DNA of 64,000 bases, from assembly GCF_032362555.1 (NCBI RefSeq), contig NC_083509.1, positions 8,393,001 through 8,457,000 of the forward strand. The letters run 5' to 3'. Source of the stretch: Amyelois transitella. Lineage: Eukaryota > Arthropoda > Insecta > Lepidoptera > Pyralidae. Positions 38,061-50,890 of this stretch are shown piece after piece. The notes beneath the pieces are model-generated. The model worked only from the letters and a program-made list of their open reading frames with translations, was not told the origin of the DNA and ran no database searches. Made by a program: the position numbers and the translations under genes. Every line of letters begins with the position of its first letter. Position 1 is the first letter of the stretch.

Positions 38061-38550
38061 TGTATTTCTGTTGCTGCAATAACAAAAATACCAAATATTT
38101 AAATATTAAGGTGCTTACACAATAAACATAATTTTTTCGTATGCTTTTTATCAATATTAATAACATTACAGATAGACACTTATTTAGTATTTTTCGTATA
38201 TAACCTTTCAAAATAAAAAGCAATAAAGTAATTATTAAATATTCTTCTCTTCTGACAGGAACGTTTAGTATGTTTTCAAATTTCAATTAACTCATTAAAT
38301 CCCATCATTTTCCCATTTTGAGAGAAACTGAACAAATACTAAACTACTCACTGTTTAGGTACTTCTCTACTCTTCCCATGAATATAAACAAATTTAAATT
38401 TTTTTACACTCCATCATTATTTGGTAACAGAATACTTTTTTTGTTGATTATTTTCAGACTTATTGTTTCTGAGTCATGATAAGGAGATGAATGGGATAAT
38501 AACTGTGAAGTCATCCTTATCCATCCATACATGGGTTCAAAAGGATATTT

Positions 38551-38599
38551 AGGAAAATTAGTTTTAAAAATTCTTAGTACTTTTAAAACTAATTTTCCT
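38551..38599. repeat. Perfect 19-bp inverted repeat, 11-nt loop
   Basis: Arm 38551-38569 (aggaaaattagttttaaaa) is exactly complementary to 38581-38599. It is a fold-back structure of unknown origin. Confidence 0.8.
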
Positions 38600-39594
38600 T
38601 AAATCTAAATAAATATTGACGCCATAAATAGTAGGGTAATTCATAAATAATTGAACATTTGAACAGTAGTATACCTACATTCCCCATGATTTATTGTTTA
38701 GTCTGAGATGTATTTGACACCTAGAATAATTCTTGTAATTTCTTAATAGTACAGGAAGTTGTAGGATCCATTCCCGAAGAAGATCTAACTCATTTAAATC
38801 TATAAAAATAAATTACTTATCCTTAAGTGGGTTGAATACCCGAAAATATATAATATTATCGCTTACCGTTTCAATATTTCTTTCCATAAAGTCCCAGCCA
38901 GACAAGTAGTATTAAGAGCAGACCATCACTTCGTTTTAAAAAACAATGAATAATTTTCAGTTTCACTCGCTAGAACCGAAGTCCAGATGGAAACTTGGTG
39001 GTTTAGAGTAATTGATTACTTGAAATTATCCACAAACTAAGGTTTCCAATTACTTCATAAAAATCTCCACATTTATAAATTTTGTTATTCTTATCACTAT
39101 TTTTACTTTTGTACAAATTTATCAAAACAAAAATAATATCGTCCACATCCAAGTGATACAAAAAGGTAACTAAAAAATAAGTACTGAAGTGAAGTGACTT
39201 GTTTATAGATTAATTGGAATCTATCGATTAGGTAACGTGATTACTTGTATTAATCGATACTAAGCCTTTAATCCAAACTAAAATTTTCTGTAATTTAAAG
39301 GTACATTCATTTTTTGACCAATATTTATCCAAGCAAAATTGGTAGTTTCTTTTATTGAACTCCGCTATACACAACTAAAACAATTAGATTTGTAATTGAA
39401 TTATTATGCCAATCATGACATTCAATGAGTTCACTATTAAAATATTTCGGTGCCACAATGTCGATAGTCTCGTCTTATTATAAAATTATAACAGCCACTA
39501 CTGGTATTTTTGTGGCCAGATTTGTAATACTAAACACGAAAGAGTAGATAGGTAGATATTTAACATTTAACACATAAAATATATAATATGTTGT

Positions 39595-39850
39595 AGCGGG
39601 AGCGTCGATTTAGCTCGACCGCCACCAAAAGGATAATCTTTCACTGGGTATCAAGCCTGGGAAACTTCAGCTTCGACAATATTGAGACAGAGGTTACTCC
39701 AATCCGTAAAATCTTTGTTTGCGCGATTTAGATTCTTCGCTGCTATTGGCTGAGAGCGTCAAATTCATCGCAAAGATTGACAGTTGATGCATGACATTAG
39801 TGATGTCACCACTATGTAAAGTAGGTACCTAAATAACAGTGACCTAAAAC
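39595..39850. promoter_or_regulatory. GC-richer island, possible regulatory region
   Basis: It stands out from AT-rich surroundings. It contains 'agcgggagcgtcgatttagc', a reversed CCAAT ('tattggctg'), 'ctgggaaacttcag' and a dyad 'tagtgatgtcaccacta' that resembles a CRE half. No open reading frame supports a gene. It could be a promoter with a non-coding first exon for gene C, an enhancer, or another repeat. Confidence 0.25.
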
Positions 39851-40485
39851 CTTTTTCTTATCAAGAATATGGAACTTGGAAAAAATTAAGTTTGTTAATA
39901 AATCATTGTTACTTATTTGAATTAGCAATTCTAAAATAAATATTTACTTTTGTCTAATTAGCTAAAGGTCTTCTAGTTGTAAATAATGAATGAAGATTGC
40001 TAGAAATGAAAAATGAGAAAAAACACAATAATGATCGTTTTAAATCGTTAAAAAAATCGATAAAAATATTGACCGAATCGAATTATTATGAATTAATTAG
40101 CACTTTGCACTTCACTACTAGACCTTGTTATGACAATTGACATTTTTATGACAACTATTTAATGACGTTGACATATGTCATTTTACTTTTTGAAATTGGC
40201 ATGTGGCGTTAAACTTTTTATTTCTTTGAGGTGAAAGCATGCAATAATGGTTACTTAGGAGGTGGAAGAAACCTTCCGTTTATATCTGTGAAAAAAAACT
40301 TACTGAGACAAGTTATTATTTCCATGTAGGTCATAAAGTACATATTGCAACATAGTACATCTTAGCAAAATCGAAACTAAAACAGAAATAAGTTGATTAA
40401 ATACATACCTAATTTGATTTGATTGTTGTTTTATCCGTGAAAACAATAAGTTGTAATCTTTTTAGATATAAAGTTTACATACCAT

Positions 40486-40835
40486 GTCTTGATCCTTGAC
40501 GGAGTAACCAAAGCCAACAGTTTAAAAGGCCTCATTAAATCGGCATTGAGATTGAGTACCTAACTTAGTATACCTATAGAGTAGATTAAAAATTATTTGT
40601 GTCTTTCACGTCAACACCACTGAAACGGTGTAGACAGAGCCAAGTTGTGTGTTGTGTTGTAAATACTAAAAGGTCACGTTCAGCTATAGGTAGGTATAGA
40701 TCTTATTCAAGATATTTTATTGATGGAATTGATATTAAAATAGCAGCAAATTTCTACTTGCTAGCCCATCGCCTTATAGAAGAATCCCAATTTTACTATT
40801 AGCTTTTCCCTTAACCAAAATCCATGGCCATTGTA
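40486..40835 (+). repeat. Dispersed repeat family B, diverged
   Basis: Family landmarks 'gtagacagagccaa', 'aaggtcacgttcagct', 'agcccatcgcctt', 'gaagaatcccaa' and 'aaaatccatggcc' occur at 40620-40835. A weaker partial copy precedes them. Confidence 0.5.
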
Positions 40836-43800
40836 CCAATAACTTTTTTCTAAATGAAATAAGTACTTACTTTAGTTTTAATGCTTACCAATGCTCTTAC
40901 GGTGAGGAAACCTGCACATTATGGAAGGAAACATGCTATAGAATGTACAGGTTTTCTTACGGTGTACTAACCATGATCTAATATGGTTTAAGTTCCCCTT
41001 GTTTGATCTCTTCACAATCCATGATCACAGGCGCCCCCTATTCTACCCGTACAAAGAGGCGAGGAAGTACTGGAACTAACGCCAAAAGGAAGATTTTTTT
41101 ATATCGTTTTATTTTAATTAGGTACCTAAATTTATACATACCTTATCATACCACTGAGACGTGTTACATTTACATGCAATATTATCAAACAAAATAACTT
41201 GGACATATTGAACAGTTTACAGACTACAAGGATTTACTTAAGATAGTGTAAGGCTATCCTACATCTCATGATACCTGTATACTTAATGATAATGAGAAAT
41301 GAAAAGGCTAGTAGGTATTGTTTGACGGTAAATTTTCTTATTGTAAATATACTCAATATTCTGTACTTAACGATTTCACTGCATTCATAATCTTTGGACC
41401 AATTTTGTTGTAATTATATGAACATAGTTAGGTCCATAATATTAACAAAGACAAAAGACAAACAAGGCTTAGTCCTTTCTGTCTGTAATTCCCACGGGAG
41501 CGAAGGCTCCAAGCTTAAGCTAGTAAGTAAGTACTATATAAATCCATAATTGGACTTTTACACTTGACATAGTATTTTTTATATTTCACCTCTGACTCTG
41601 ACACATGATTAAATTATCATTGGGGGTTATCCACACTTGTAAGTACACTTTGTTATAACTTCTTATAAAATCAAATTTATAAAGTGCTTTAGAAGGTATT
41701 TTAGTTTGCAAATTCTTAAACACGACGAACATGACTTTATTGACCAATAAATCCGACCTAACTATAATATTAAACATATATAAATCGCGTCTTTATTCCT
41801 TACGGTGTCGACAGTGCAAACAGAATTGGAAAGGCTGATTTTAGAACATATAAATTAAATTTTTAATAAAGTATTTCGGTACCTAATTAAGTAGTTAGAA
41901 ACACTCAAAATGTATACTAATGTGAAAGCGTGTCAATTATTCTTCTATTCGGTAATTAGTTGATGTACGCAGAGTCAAAAAACATTTATCTATTTATTTT
42001 CAGGCATCAAAGATACATAAGTACTTAATTACCAAATAAATTAGGGAGGCTATTCATCAGTGTAGTCGAAATAACAAAACAGCACAACAGTTACGCAAGG
42101 TCAATAATGATGCGTTTTATTATTGACTAAGCACTTAAGTACCTACCTAGATGAGACAAGTAAGTAGGTTATATTTGCCAGTCACTGACATAAAATGGAG
42201 CAGACTTTGGTCTAACTAAAAGATACAACTACAAAAAACCATGCCACAGTATGAAGTACCGACTTACATCACTTAAATATGATTAACTAAAACAGCTCTA
42301 CCCAATTTTACAAAACGAATACTTTACTGCTTTTGTCTTCGAATTCTCTCTCGTAAAATAGTATTTATTGTTTCGCAAATCTAACGGGAACAGTCCTCCT
42401 GTCGAAGCAAATTATAAAGGTATCATACCGCATGTACAATATTAAGCTTGAATATACCCTGTACTCTATTTATAACTTCACTAGCGACCTACGGATAGCA
42501 TTTATAGCAACCTTTTTCAAAAAACCATACTTCCAACATTCCAAACAGGATCAAAACCCGCTGTCAACTTTCCAAGATTAGTGCATACATACGATAGACA
42601 AAATAGGAGGACTTTTACTTCTTACGAATCAGCATACTTTTTTGCTTCATTCACGTTCGTCACTCTTTTCATGCAAGCTATTTCTATATATACTGAAGCA
42701 ATATAGGTACCTAATAGAAATTGTTGCATTTTCAAGTGCATTCGAGTCTAATGTATACTTGAGTAAAGGCAATAATAGGGCGTTGTCAGTTATCTGTCTT
42801 CAATAATCGATTTAATCGCCAAGTGATAAATGATAAATGTATCGAGTTCTTAACAGATATCGCAGGGACTTTGTAAAATAATAACTATCAACAACCTCGG
42901 GTTTGCATGTATATAAATAAATTAAATTGATTGATACATGTATATTATACATGGCCTCTATTTGTATATAGTCCTGGATTGTTCCCAGGCAGGACACCAG
43001 ACATAACGAAACTAACTTTTTTAAATTGATACGAATGTGGGGTTCTCATACCTAACTAAAATATAAACTAATCTTATACTTTTACTTAAGTACCTACCTA
43101 CTTAGTTTCAAAAAAGAACATATAATCATTTACATTTCTTCAAATTTTTAAAATTTCATAAGCTGAGCACATGCTGAGTTATAAGAACTTACCACCTATT
43201 GCTCATTTAATTTTTAAAGAAAGGAACGTAGGACTTACTGCATGGTGTTTTTCTTACTATCAGAGACATCTGAAACTGTCAAACGGATGGCAATAAAAAC
43301 TTTTAGGTACAATAGTAATTTATACCTACAATAGTAATTTATAAATTTCCAAAAAAAACTAGTATTTTGGTCCGAATAACTTACTACGTTTTATAAGTAA
43401 TGTAGACAAATATTCCCGGACAACTAGGTACTGTCCACGATCATTCAAAAGTATAATAAATGGGTATCTCTTGGATAGGCATGTAACATCTTCGTCTTCA
43501 TCGTCACTTTCCATTAGGTAAATGCCTAATCAAATATATATATTTTTAATTTCTAACTATTTAGCTTTAGTTTTTCTAGAAATTGCCAAAGTACGTACCC
43601 ACTTATTTAATTATTGTTTTAAATTATTTATCATGCTTTAGGTACATCAAAAATTATCAAACGCAAGTGTTTATTACGTAATGCATATCCACTGATATTT
43701 TGCTATAAACACAAACAATAATAAAACTTCAGGCAAAACAGGAATGATACTTATGATAAAATAACCTGCCCAGTCGACTTATTATGATTTAACAAGTGAT

Positions 43801-44422
43801 TACGCCTTACATGTCCATTTAATTGGTCAAAAGTACTTATGTGTTTGTAAAATCTGTGAATAGAATTTTAAAGTTCGGTTCGCATTAAAATCGGTCCAGT
43901 AGCTGAGAGTCGCGTTTTTTATTTTTGGCAAAGTGAGATCCCAGCTGTAGCATATTCGTATTCTGTTCAATATTGTCTTAATTTTTAAATTAAATGTACT
44001 TATTTATTTAGATTATTAATATAGATAATGTCTGTGACAGCCAGAAAAACTGTGTATTTTGTACTTTATTAAAAAAAACAATAAGCGTTAGTACTAAAAC
44101 AAATATGTATGTATACAGACAGGACACAAGAATATCTACCTACGTAAGTAGTGGAATAAGTATCTCGTAAAAAATAAAAACAATAATTAATCCTAGACTT
44201 ATAATACTTCCACTTCAATCTTTAGTCCGACCTCTTTGTTCCATGAAATCAGTTGCATTTTAATAACATACAACATCGCAAAATAATTATATGTACGTAA
44301 GCACTATGCCGAGGGACTTATCAGTTTTGTTAGAAACGCGTTCTCAGATCATACCGTACGTACTACCGGACAATTCGTCTCACAGTGTTAACGTGTTGTG
44401 TTTGAAGTAACGTTTCCTAAAG

Positions 44423-47400
44423 ATGGCAAAAAATAAATCCAAATTAAAACGGGAGGGGGAATTTATCCCCCCAGATGGAGGGTGGGGATGGATGATCATT
44501 TTCGCAGCCGGATTTTCTAATGTAAGTTCAGCAGTTCACAAAAATTTGGATCATTTAATATTCTCGTAAATGTGCAGTCATCATTCTGGCATATTTTCCA
44601 AGATTGTGGAGAAGGACCCGGGGTCCTTTTGTGTAATGAATCTACAGATTTCTTTTTGAAAACTTTGAGTTAAAAAATAATTAAGTAAATTTATTAAAAA
44701 TGGCCAGGTATATATAGATACAATATAACTAACAAATTCAATATACCTACCTAGTTTCAACTTTACAATAACAATAACAATTTTTTCTATTGCAATCTCT
44801 CTCATCTGTGTGCCCGTTTGCACCCTCCACAGAAGTGTTTAGGGCCCGGGGTCCTCACCTTACCTTAGCAGCCCATCAAGTCCACTGCTGGACTGGGCGG
44901 GGGGGTTGGTGACGGCAATGTCAATTGATTCTGGACTATATTGTCATATCAGCGTAGGAAGCGCTGCTGCCCACCTCCCGCTTACTCCCTTAATCGCCTC
45001 TTACGATACCCACGGGAAGATATGGAGTACTAAATTTATACCCCTAAACCCCGGGCCGCGGTGCCGGCAGAGTTTCTACTTTACGACCCGGGGCCCGCCT
45101 AAGTTTATTCTATTGCAATATTTACAACATATTTGCGATTAGTAGACGATCCTTAGACTGTATTATCGTAAAGTAGGTAGTCAGATAACGTCAAACTAGT
45201 ACAGTAGGTCAATTTCATAAATTTTCGTGTTCATTGAAATTGAAAGAAAAAGATTACAAATACCTCCCACCCTCAAAGGACTACAAAATGGAAATAATCT
45301 AGATTAAATATTCATAGTAAGCAATTTAGCTTACAAATTTAGTCGAAGAAACAGACGATACTAGGTCTTTATTGTATCAGCTTTCGTAAAAAGATTTTTT
45401 TAAATAATACAGCCTATAACGCAGCCCAAACATTAAAAAAACATATTTAGCTTCTTGTAACGGATGCTTAAGTTTCCTCATTGACAAAACCCAATGGTTC
45501 ACTTGAAGAGCTTTAAGAAGATCGCATATTGGCTATCTAGCAAATGTGGAGAGATAGCTGATCTTCGGTGTTCAAACCATCAAATTGTGGCCCATTAAAA
45601 TGCATCATTTGCATGGCAGTAGGTATAGTTTCAGATTCTACCTTGGCCATGTGTCAATTCTCTTTAAGCAACTAGTTTGAATGCTAATCGATGCTCGTAA
45701 AAGTTGGCTAAACTTCGCGAGAAAACAAATTCATTCATAGGATAAGTTTCAAGCCAAAGATTGCGGAAGTTGTTTAAAAGAAATTTCAGGTTCATTTTAA
45801 TTTATCTCTTTCTAGTTATCGGCCTTACCAGTCCTCCAACAGTTCGGGCTCCTCTTCAGGGACAAATTTGAGCGTCTGGGCATCACCAGCTCGGAAACGA
45901 CCACTATTATCAACATGAACTCGGCTCTGACCTCTTGCGTCGGTGCGTGACGCGCCTTGCATGGTAACTCACTGATACCATACCGGCCAATTCTAAACAA
46001 TTGACAATATTTGCATCTTTGTGATGCTATTGTTAGATAGACTTATTTGTAATTATGTTATTACTAGAGTACGCTCGCGGCTCCATCCGCGTAAAGAAAA
46101 AAATGCCGATAATTTCCTAAGGGAATTCCGAGAAACCCTGTCGTGCATCCTTAGCCTGCATAAATTAGAGAAAAAATATGCCATATTTCAAATCTCTGGA
46201 CCCCGTGCTTGAGGCTATGTATGTATACATGCACAATATAATGATAAATCAGTTTTGCATAAAATGCATACATTCAAATGTGATAATATGAATAATAAAT
46301 AAACTATACAACTACTAATGCGAGGACAAAAGATTGTAACCAATTAATCGTTAGTACTAAGATAGGAATTTAACACAGGAATACATTAAGACAATTATTG
46401 ATAATGGAAGCGAAGCAAGTATATTAAATAAATACTCGAAATCCAAAATAAATCTTGAGAAATGTTACACGTGTTTATTAAATTTTCAGGTTTAGCAAAT
46501 GGGCCTGTGTTCAAAACTTTCAGTTATAGAAAAGTTTCGCTGACTGGAGCTACAGTTGTCTTCGTGTCGCTTATGTTTACCACATTCTCCTACAATTTTA
46601 TCACTTACCTCATATCTTTCTCGATATTATACGGTGAGATAACTTTAGAAATAATTGCACATAAAAAAGTGTTAAAGATATCAAACCTGCCAATATGAAA
46701 ATAAATTATTTTGACCTTTTTTAGGAGCTGGATATGGCATAAGCAGCTCTGCCAATGCTCTCGCTTTGAACACTTACTGGAAATCTAGAAGGCGATTAGC
46801 AACAAGTTTGTCATGGACAACTACAGGACTTGGTCCTATGCTATGGCCGCACATTATAACACTTTTAATGGCTTCATTCGGTGAAACTGGAACCATTTTA
46901 ATTATAAGTGGAATATCACTACATGCTATCGCCTGCGCACTTTTACTGCAACCAGTTGAATGGCACAGTAAATCTTCAGAGCAAAAAGAAGAGGTGAACC
47001 TTATTAAGCCTGAAAATAATAAAAATGATGAGCTTAACAATAAAAATACAAAAAGTGAAAAAAGAAAAGCAGATAGTGGTTATTTCAGCTCTATATCAAA
47101 ATTTAAGAATCTCAGTGCTTTTTCTAGTCAATACCTTTACAACGAAGATGACCCAGTTACTCCGGGTTATGAAATAACTGATCCCGGTATTCCCATGATG
47201 TTGCGTGCTAATGATGGTTATTACAGTCAATCTCGGCAATCAAAAAGTAGATTATCTTCAAGAGAAGCATCTGCAAGAAATTCTAGAATGAATTCTAAAA
47301 AGCCTTCCATGACGAACTTAACAGAAAATCGCTCACGAAAGTCTTCTACATTATACTTAAATGAGTCAAAGAAAAATTCTTATGTCAACCTTGGAGAAGA

Positions 47401-49444
47401 AATCAAAACTAAACCTAAGCGGAAAACGTCTATAACAATTGAGACCCAAATTCCAGAATCGGAAATAGAAGATTGTCCGACACTTAAAGCACCACAGGAC
47501 TTAAAAGCTGAAGAAAAAGCCGTCGTTGATAAAATTGATCCCGTGAAAGCTAAGGATATTGAAGAAAGGGCAGAGAAGCATATGAGAAGTAATAAAAGTA
47601 TTAAATCATTTAAAATTGATGGACAATATGGAGACAAATACACAAAAGACAATCATAGTAACATATCTTTGAGGAATCAAGATGATTATGAAGAAAGAAA
47701 ATACATAAGGGATAATCATAGTAACCAATCATATCGAACAAGGTATAGGAAAAAATCAAATAATTTTAATTATGAAAGCGAAGTATTGAAACAAGCTTCA
47801 ATGAAATTAGAGCAATATCTAAAAGATAATGAAGATAAAACACATGCTGAAAAATTAAAATTGCTTATAAATAACCATTCTGATGATGACGATGATGATG
47901 TCTTTGAAGCAAAATATGAAAATGATAAAGAAGAAGAAAAACCACTCACTTTTTGTGAAAAGATATACATGTTCTTCGATTTAGATCTTCTGAAAGATTA
48001 CACATTTATAAATCTTATGTTAGGCATAACACTTGCTAATTTCAATGAATTAAATTTTTCTATTTTAACGCCATTCATTCTTGGTGATTATGGTTTTAGT
48101 AAATCCGAAGTGGCGTTCTTCATGTCATTATTAGCTGGTATTGATATTTGTGTTAGATTTTGCATTCCATTTGTGGCAGGAAAAATTGGATGGGATAATA
48201 ATTCCTTCTTCCTCTTTGGAGTTATGTCTATGGCTATGGGACGCGTTGGTAAGTTAAATGAAATTTTGTTAATTAGACGATTATGATGTTTAATGATTTA
48301 ATCAGATGAAATAAATAAAACATACCTGTAAAGTTAACTCCAGCTTTATTTTTGAAGTTGCTGTTTAGAAGCATTTATAAACTGTAAATTATTTTCAAAA
48401 GAACATGATCTTCCTTAACCCGGTTTTGTACTTTTAATCGAACAACCATTACGTATTTACATTTGGTTTCTTTATTTCAGTTTTGGCGTACTGTCAGAAT
48501 TACAGCGTTGTACTTTTAGTAGCTGCTATGATTGGCTTTGGAAAGGGTCTGAGAACAGTCTTCATGGCTCTGGTGATACCCACTCATGTGCCTCTCCACA
48601 AACTACCAGGAGCAACTGGAATACAACTGATAACTGCTGGCGTTGTTTATCTGACTTTGGGACCCGTTGTTGGTAATACTTGTTAATATTTTATTCAAAG
48701 CAGGTCTCATTTAGATTATTTAAAATATTTTTGAGCAAAAATAGCCCAGATCATAGACCAGGGAAAATAATTTTTTGAAACTACATACGATTAAAAAAAA
48801 TATACACATGAAGTCACAAAGTCGTAGCGGAGACTTTTACTATAACTACTGCACTACAAATAAACTTACCCAAGATATAATGTAGAAAATTCCAAACAAA
48901 CACATGTTATTATATCGATTCCCTTATCTACATTATTCAATGATTAACATTAATTTTGTTACAGCTTAGTTGTAAATACTTAAAGATAACGCTCAATTGC
49001 CAAAAAAACTAATATCAAAATAAGAGTAGAATATAAAAAAATATAGACTTCTTATATATAGAATCTTACAAATGAGACAGAAATTGGTAGATACAGAGAA
49101 AAATTAACTGACTGATTCCACAACGAAAAAAATAAAAACTAACAAAAAACTAACAAAGATGACACAATCTCCTATTTTTTATTGCAAAATTTTGTACATT
49201 TCACGGGTGGTATTATACTATTTTCATACCCTAAAAGAAAATTATGACTGAATACCAAAAAAAAATGTTTTTTTACCATATCACATTACTTATTTCAGGT
49301 TGGATCAAAGACAATGCCTCAACGGCAGTGACGTTGCATTGCTTGAACATCTTTACGTGGCTGACCGCCATATCATGGGGTCTAGAGAAATACATACGAG
49401 CCAGAAGACAGAAGCCGCCTAGGGAACAATTAACAAAAGCATGA
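44423..49444 (+). CDS. Gene C: SLC16-like carrier with a very long cytosolic loop, 743 aa, 6 exons
   Basis: Coding exons: 44423-44521, 45816-45942, 46490-46633, 46725-48248, 48481-48672, 49299-49444. The total is 2232 nt, open throughout with GT-AG introns. The signature is PPDGGWGW (16-23). The helix 4-5 motif is atypical, TYWKSRRRLA (140-149), with Trp in place of Phe. Helix 8 carries Asp597 and Arg601. A Gln takes the position of MCT1 Lys38. The single large exon 4 (residues 124-631) encodes helices 4-6, a loop of about 325 residues (205-530), and helices 7 and 8. The loop is Ser/Lys/Asn-rich and looks disordered. It has RxS-type sites, a repeated DNHSN motif (432-436, 453-457), six aspartates (510-515) and a final FFDLDLLKDYTF. 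Gene D is its tandem copy, 3.3 kb downstream on the same strand. Substrate unknown; the loop suggests regulation or scaffolding (inference). Confidence 0.92.
44522..45815 (+). other. Intron 1 of gene C
   Basis: A 1.3-kb intron with a GC-rich fold-back element at 44839-45105. The rest is AT-rich with no additional exon seen. Confidence 0.7.
44839..45105. mobile_element. GC-rich fold-back element with palindromic ends
   Basis: Its outer segments 'agggcccggggtcct' and 'acgacccggggcccgcct' are roughly inverted. The inside carries 'agcccatcaagtccactgct' and 'cgcctcttacgatacccacg', sequences typical of moth dispersed elements. The flank at 44612 also has 'gacccggggtcc'. Class uncertain (MITE or SINE-like). 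Confidence 0.45.
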
Positions 49445-49863
49445 CAAAATACAATTGGTCTCCAACACTCAATGTGAGATTGGTGGGCACATGATTTCAC
49501 CTTATTTTTACTGTAGGTTTTAAGAAAATTTGGGAGAGGGAAGAGGTAATACTAATTAGCAGACAAAACATGTATCTGTCCATAACGCCCACATAGACGC
49601 CTAAGTCGAAAATTTTTAAGGAAATCAATTTTAAATTGTACAAACAGAGAGAAGTTTTACACAGAAAACAATTTTATAAATTATCAAAAATCCCTTTTAG
49701 CTTACTAAAGAAATAAATACTTACTAAAGTAATGCAAAATGAAATAATATAAAACAAAAGTAGTGCAAATAATAACAAAGTACCATATTTTTGCCTCAAT
49801 GCAAAGGTAAACCTACTTTAAATGATATCTGTAATATAATATGTGATGCCCAGTTTTCATACT

Positions 49864-49881
49864 AATAAAATATAAAATAAA
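49864..49881 (+). terminator. Polyadenylation signals of gene C
   Basis: AATAAA occurs at 49864-49869 and 49876-49881, about 420 bases after the stop, followed by a T-rich 'tcttgttttattta'. This predicts a 3' end near 49900. Confidence 0.55.
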
Positions 49882-50739
49882 TTTTAAACTAAAAATTCTT
49901 GTTTTATTTACGTGAATTAGTATGTAAAAATCAAAGTGTAAAACTTGGATGGTTCATTAAATTTTTAGGTTTTTGACACACCGTGGACTGTATGTGTAAC
50001 AAATATTACAATTATTTTTTGAATCAAATATACCCTTCAATCATTGCAGATTTTCTATCGAATTTGTAAAAAAAAGAGTAGAAGGCTGGTCAGGAAGGAC
50101 AAAGTGAGTTATAAACTAACTTATTATTAATGAGAAATTGCAAAGTGGAAGCTAATGACCATAAAAATCGTAATAGAATACCGATTTCCAAGCTAAAGAC
50201 TTTAACAAATGAACAAACAGCATAGTATAATGGCCTATCAGCCTTCCCAAGTAGAAGAAGTTGGCCGATCTACTCCGTTAAGAATAAAGACGTGATTTGT
50301 ATTTTGATGTATGTATGAGCAAGGAATCATGCTTGCTCCTAAACAAAAATTATGAGCAGATTTTCAGTTTCGTAGCTTTATTTCATCAGTCTAAAACCTA
50401 AAACACAACACTGATTGTAAAACACAGACTGATAGACATTATTTATGACGTCATTCGGGTACTAATTACTATATCTATAATGTGAGAAAATTATTTGCGC
50501 ATCACCAGACACAGGGGAAAGGCAGATGAAATATTCTGGCTTAGCGTCGCCAAACCTGATGAATCCCAAACAAACTTGACAAACATGCCAAGATACAAAC
50601 TTGTGACAAAGTGTGAATTTCTTGTAGACTGGTAGGTATAGGATCATCTCATTTCCAACTGAAATGTAAGTAGTAGAAAGCGAACAAAAGTATCGTGAAT
50701 TTTTAAGGGTTAATTGGGTTTTAGGGCCTGTTTTTACCT

Positions 50740-50890
50740 AAAAGGTATTACTAAGCTTCCGCAGTCTGTCTGTCCGTCTGTACATCAATCCGTCCGTGTC
50801 TGAGTCCGTCTGTGTGTCCGAAAGTCCATCCGTTCGTCTGTCAACAAGCTGTATCTCATAAACAATGATAGGTAGAAAGCTGATTTTTTA
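50740..50890 (+). repeat. GTCTG-rich dispersed element
   Basis: Shows 'gtctgtctgtccgtctgt', 'gtccgtctgtgtgtccg' and 'agctgtatctcataaac', matching the copy at 37951-38060. Confidence 0.5.

Larger units (their letters stand above)
29891..44422. other. 14.5-kb spacer between the divergent genes B and C
   Basis: No gene is supported. It must contain the promoters of gene B (left) and gene C (right). Contents are a Helitron-like copy (30554-30750), non-LTR scraps (30774-30935, 37462-37720, 42620-42680), a family A SINE (32571-32803), family B pieces (40486-40835, 41780-41850), a GTCTG-rich element (37951-38060), a hairpin (38551-38599) and a GC-richer island (39595-39850). Short open frames at 34437, 36771 and 41003 look spurious or TE-derived. 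Confidence 0.6.

Noticed and set aside
46774-47970. Minus-strand frames opposite exon 4 of gene C
   Set aside because: Antisense shadows of a biased Ser/Lys-rich coding exon, with no independent support.
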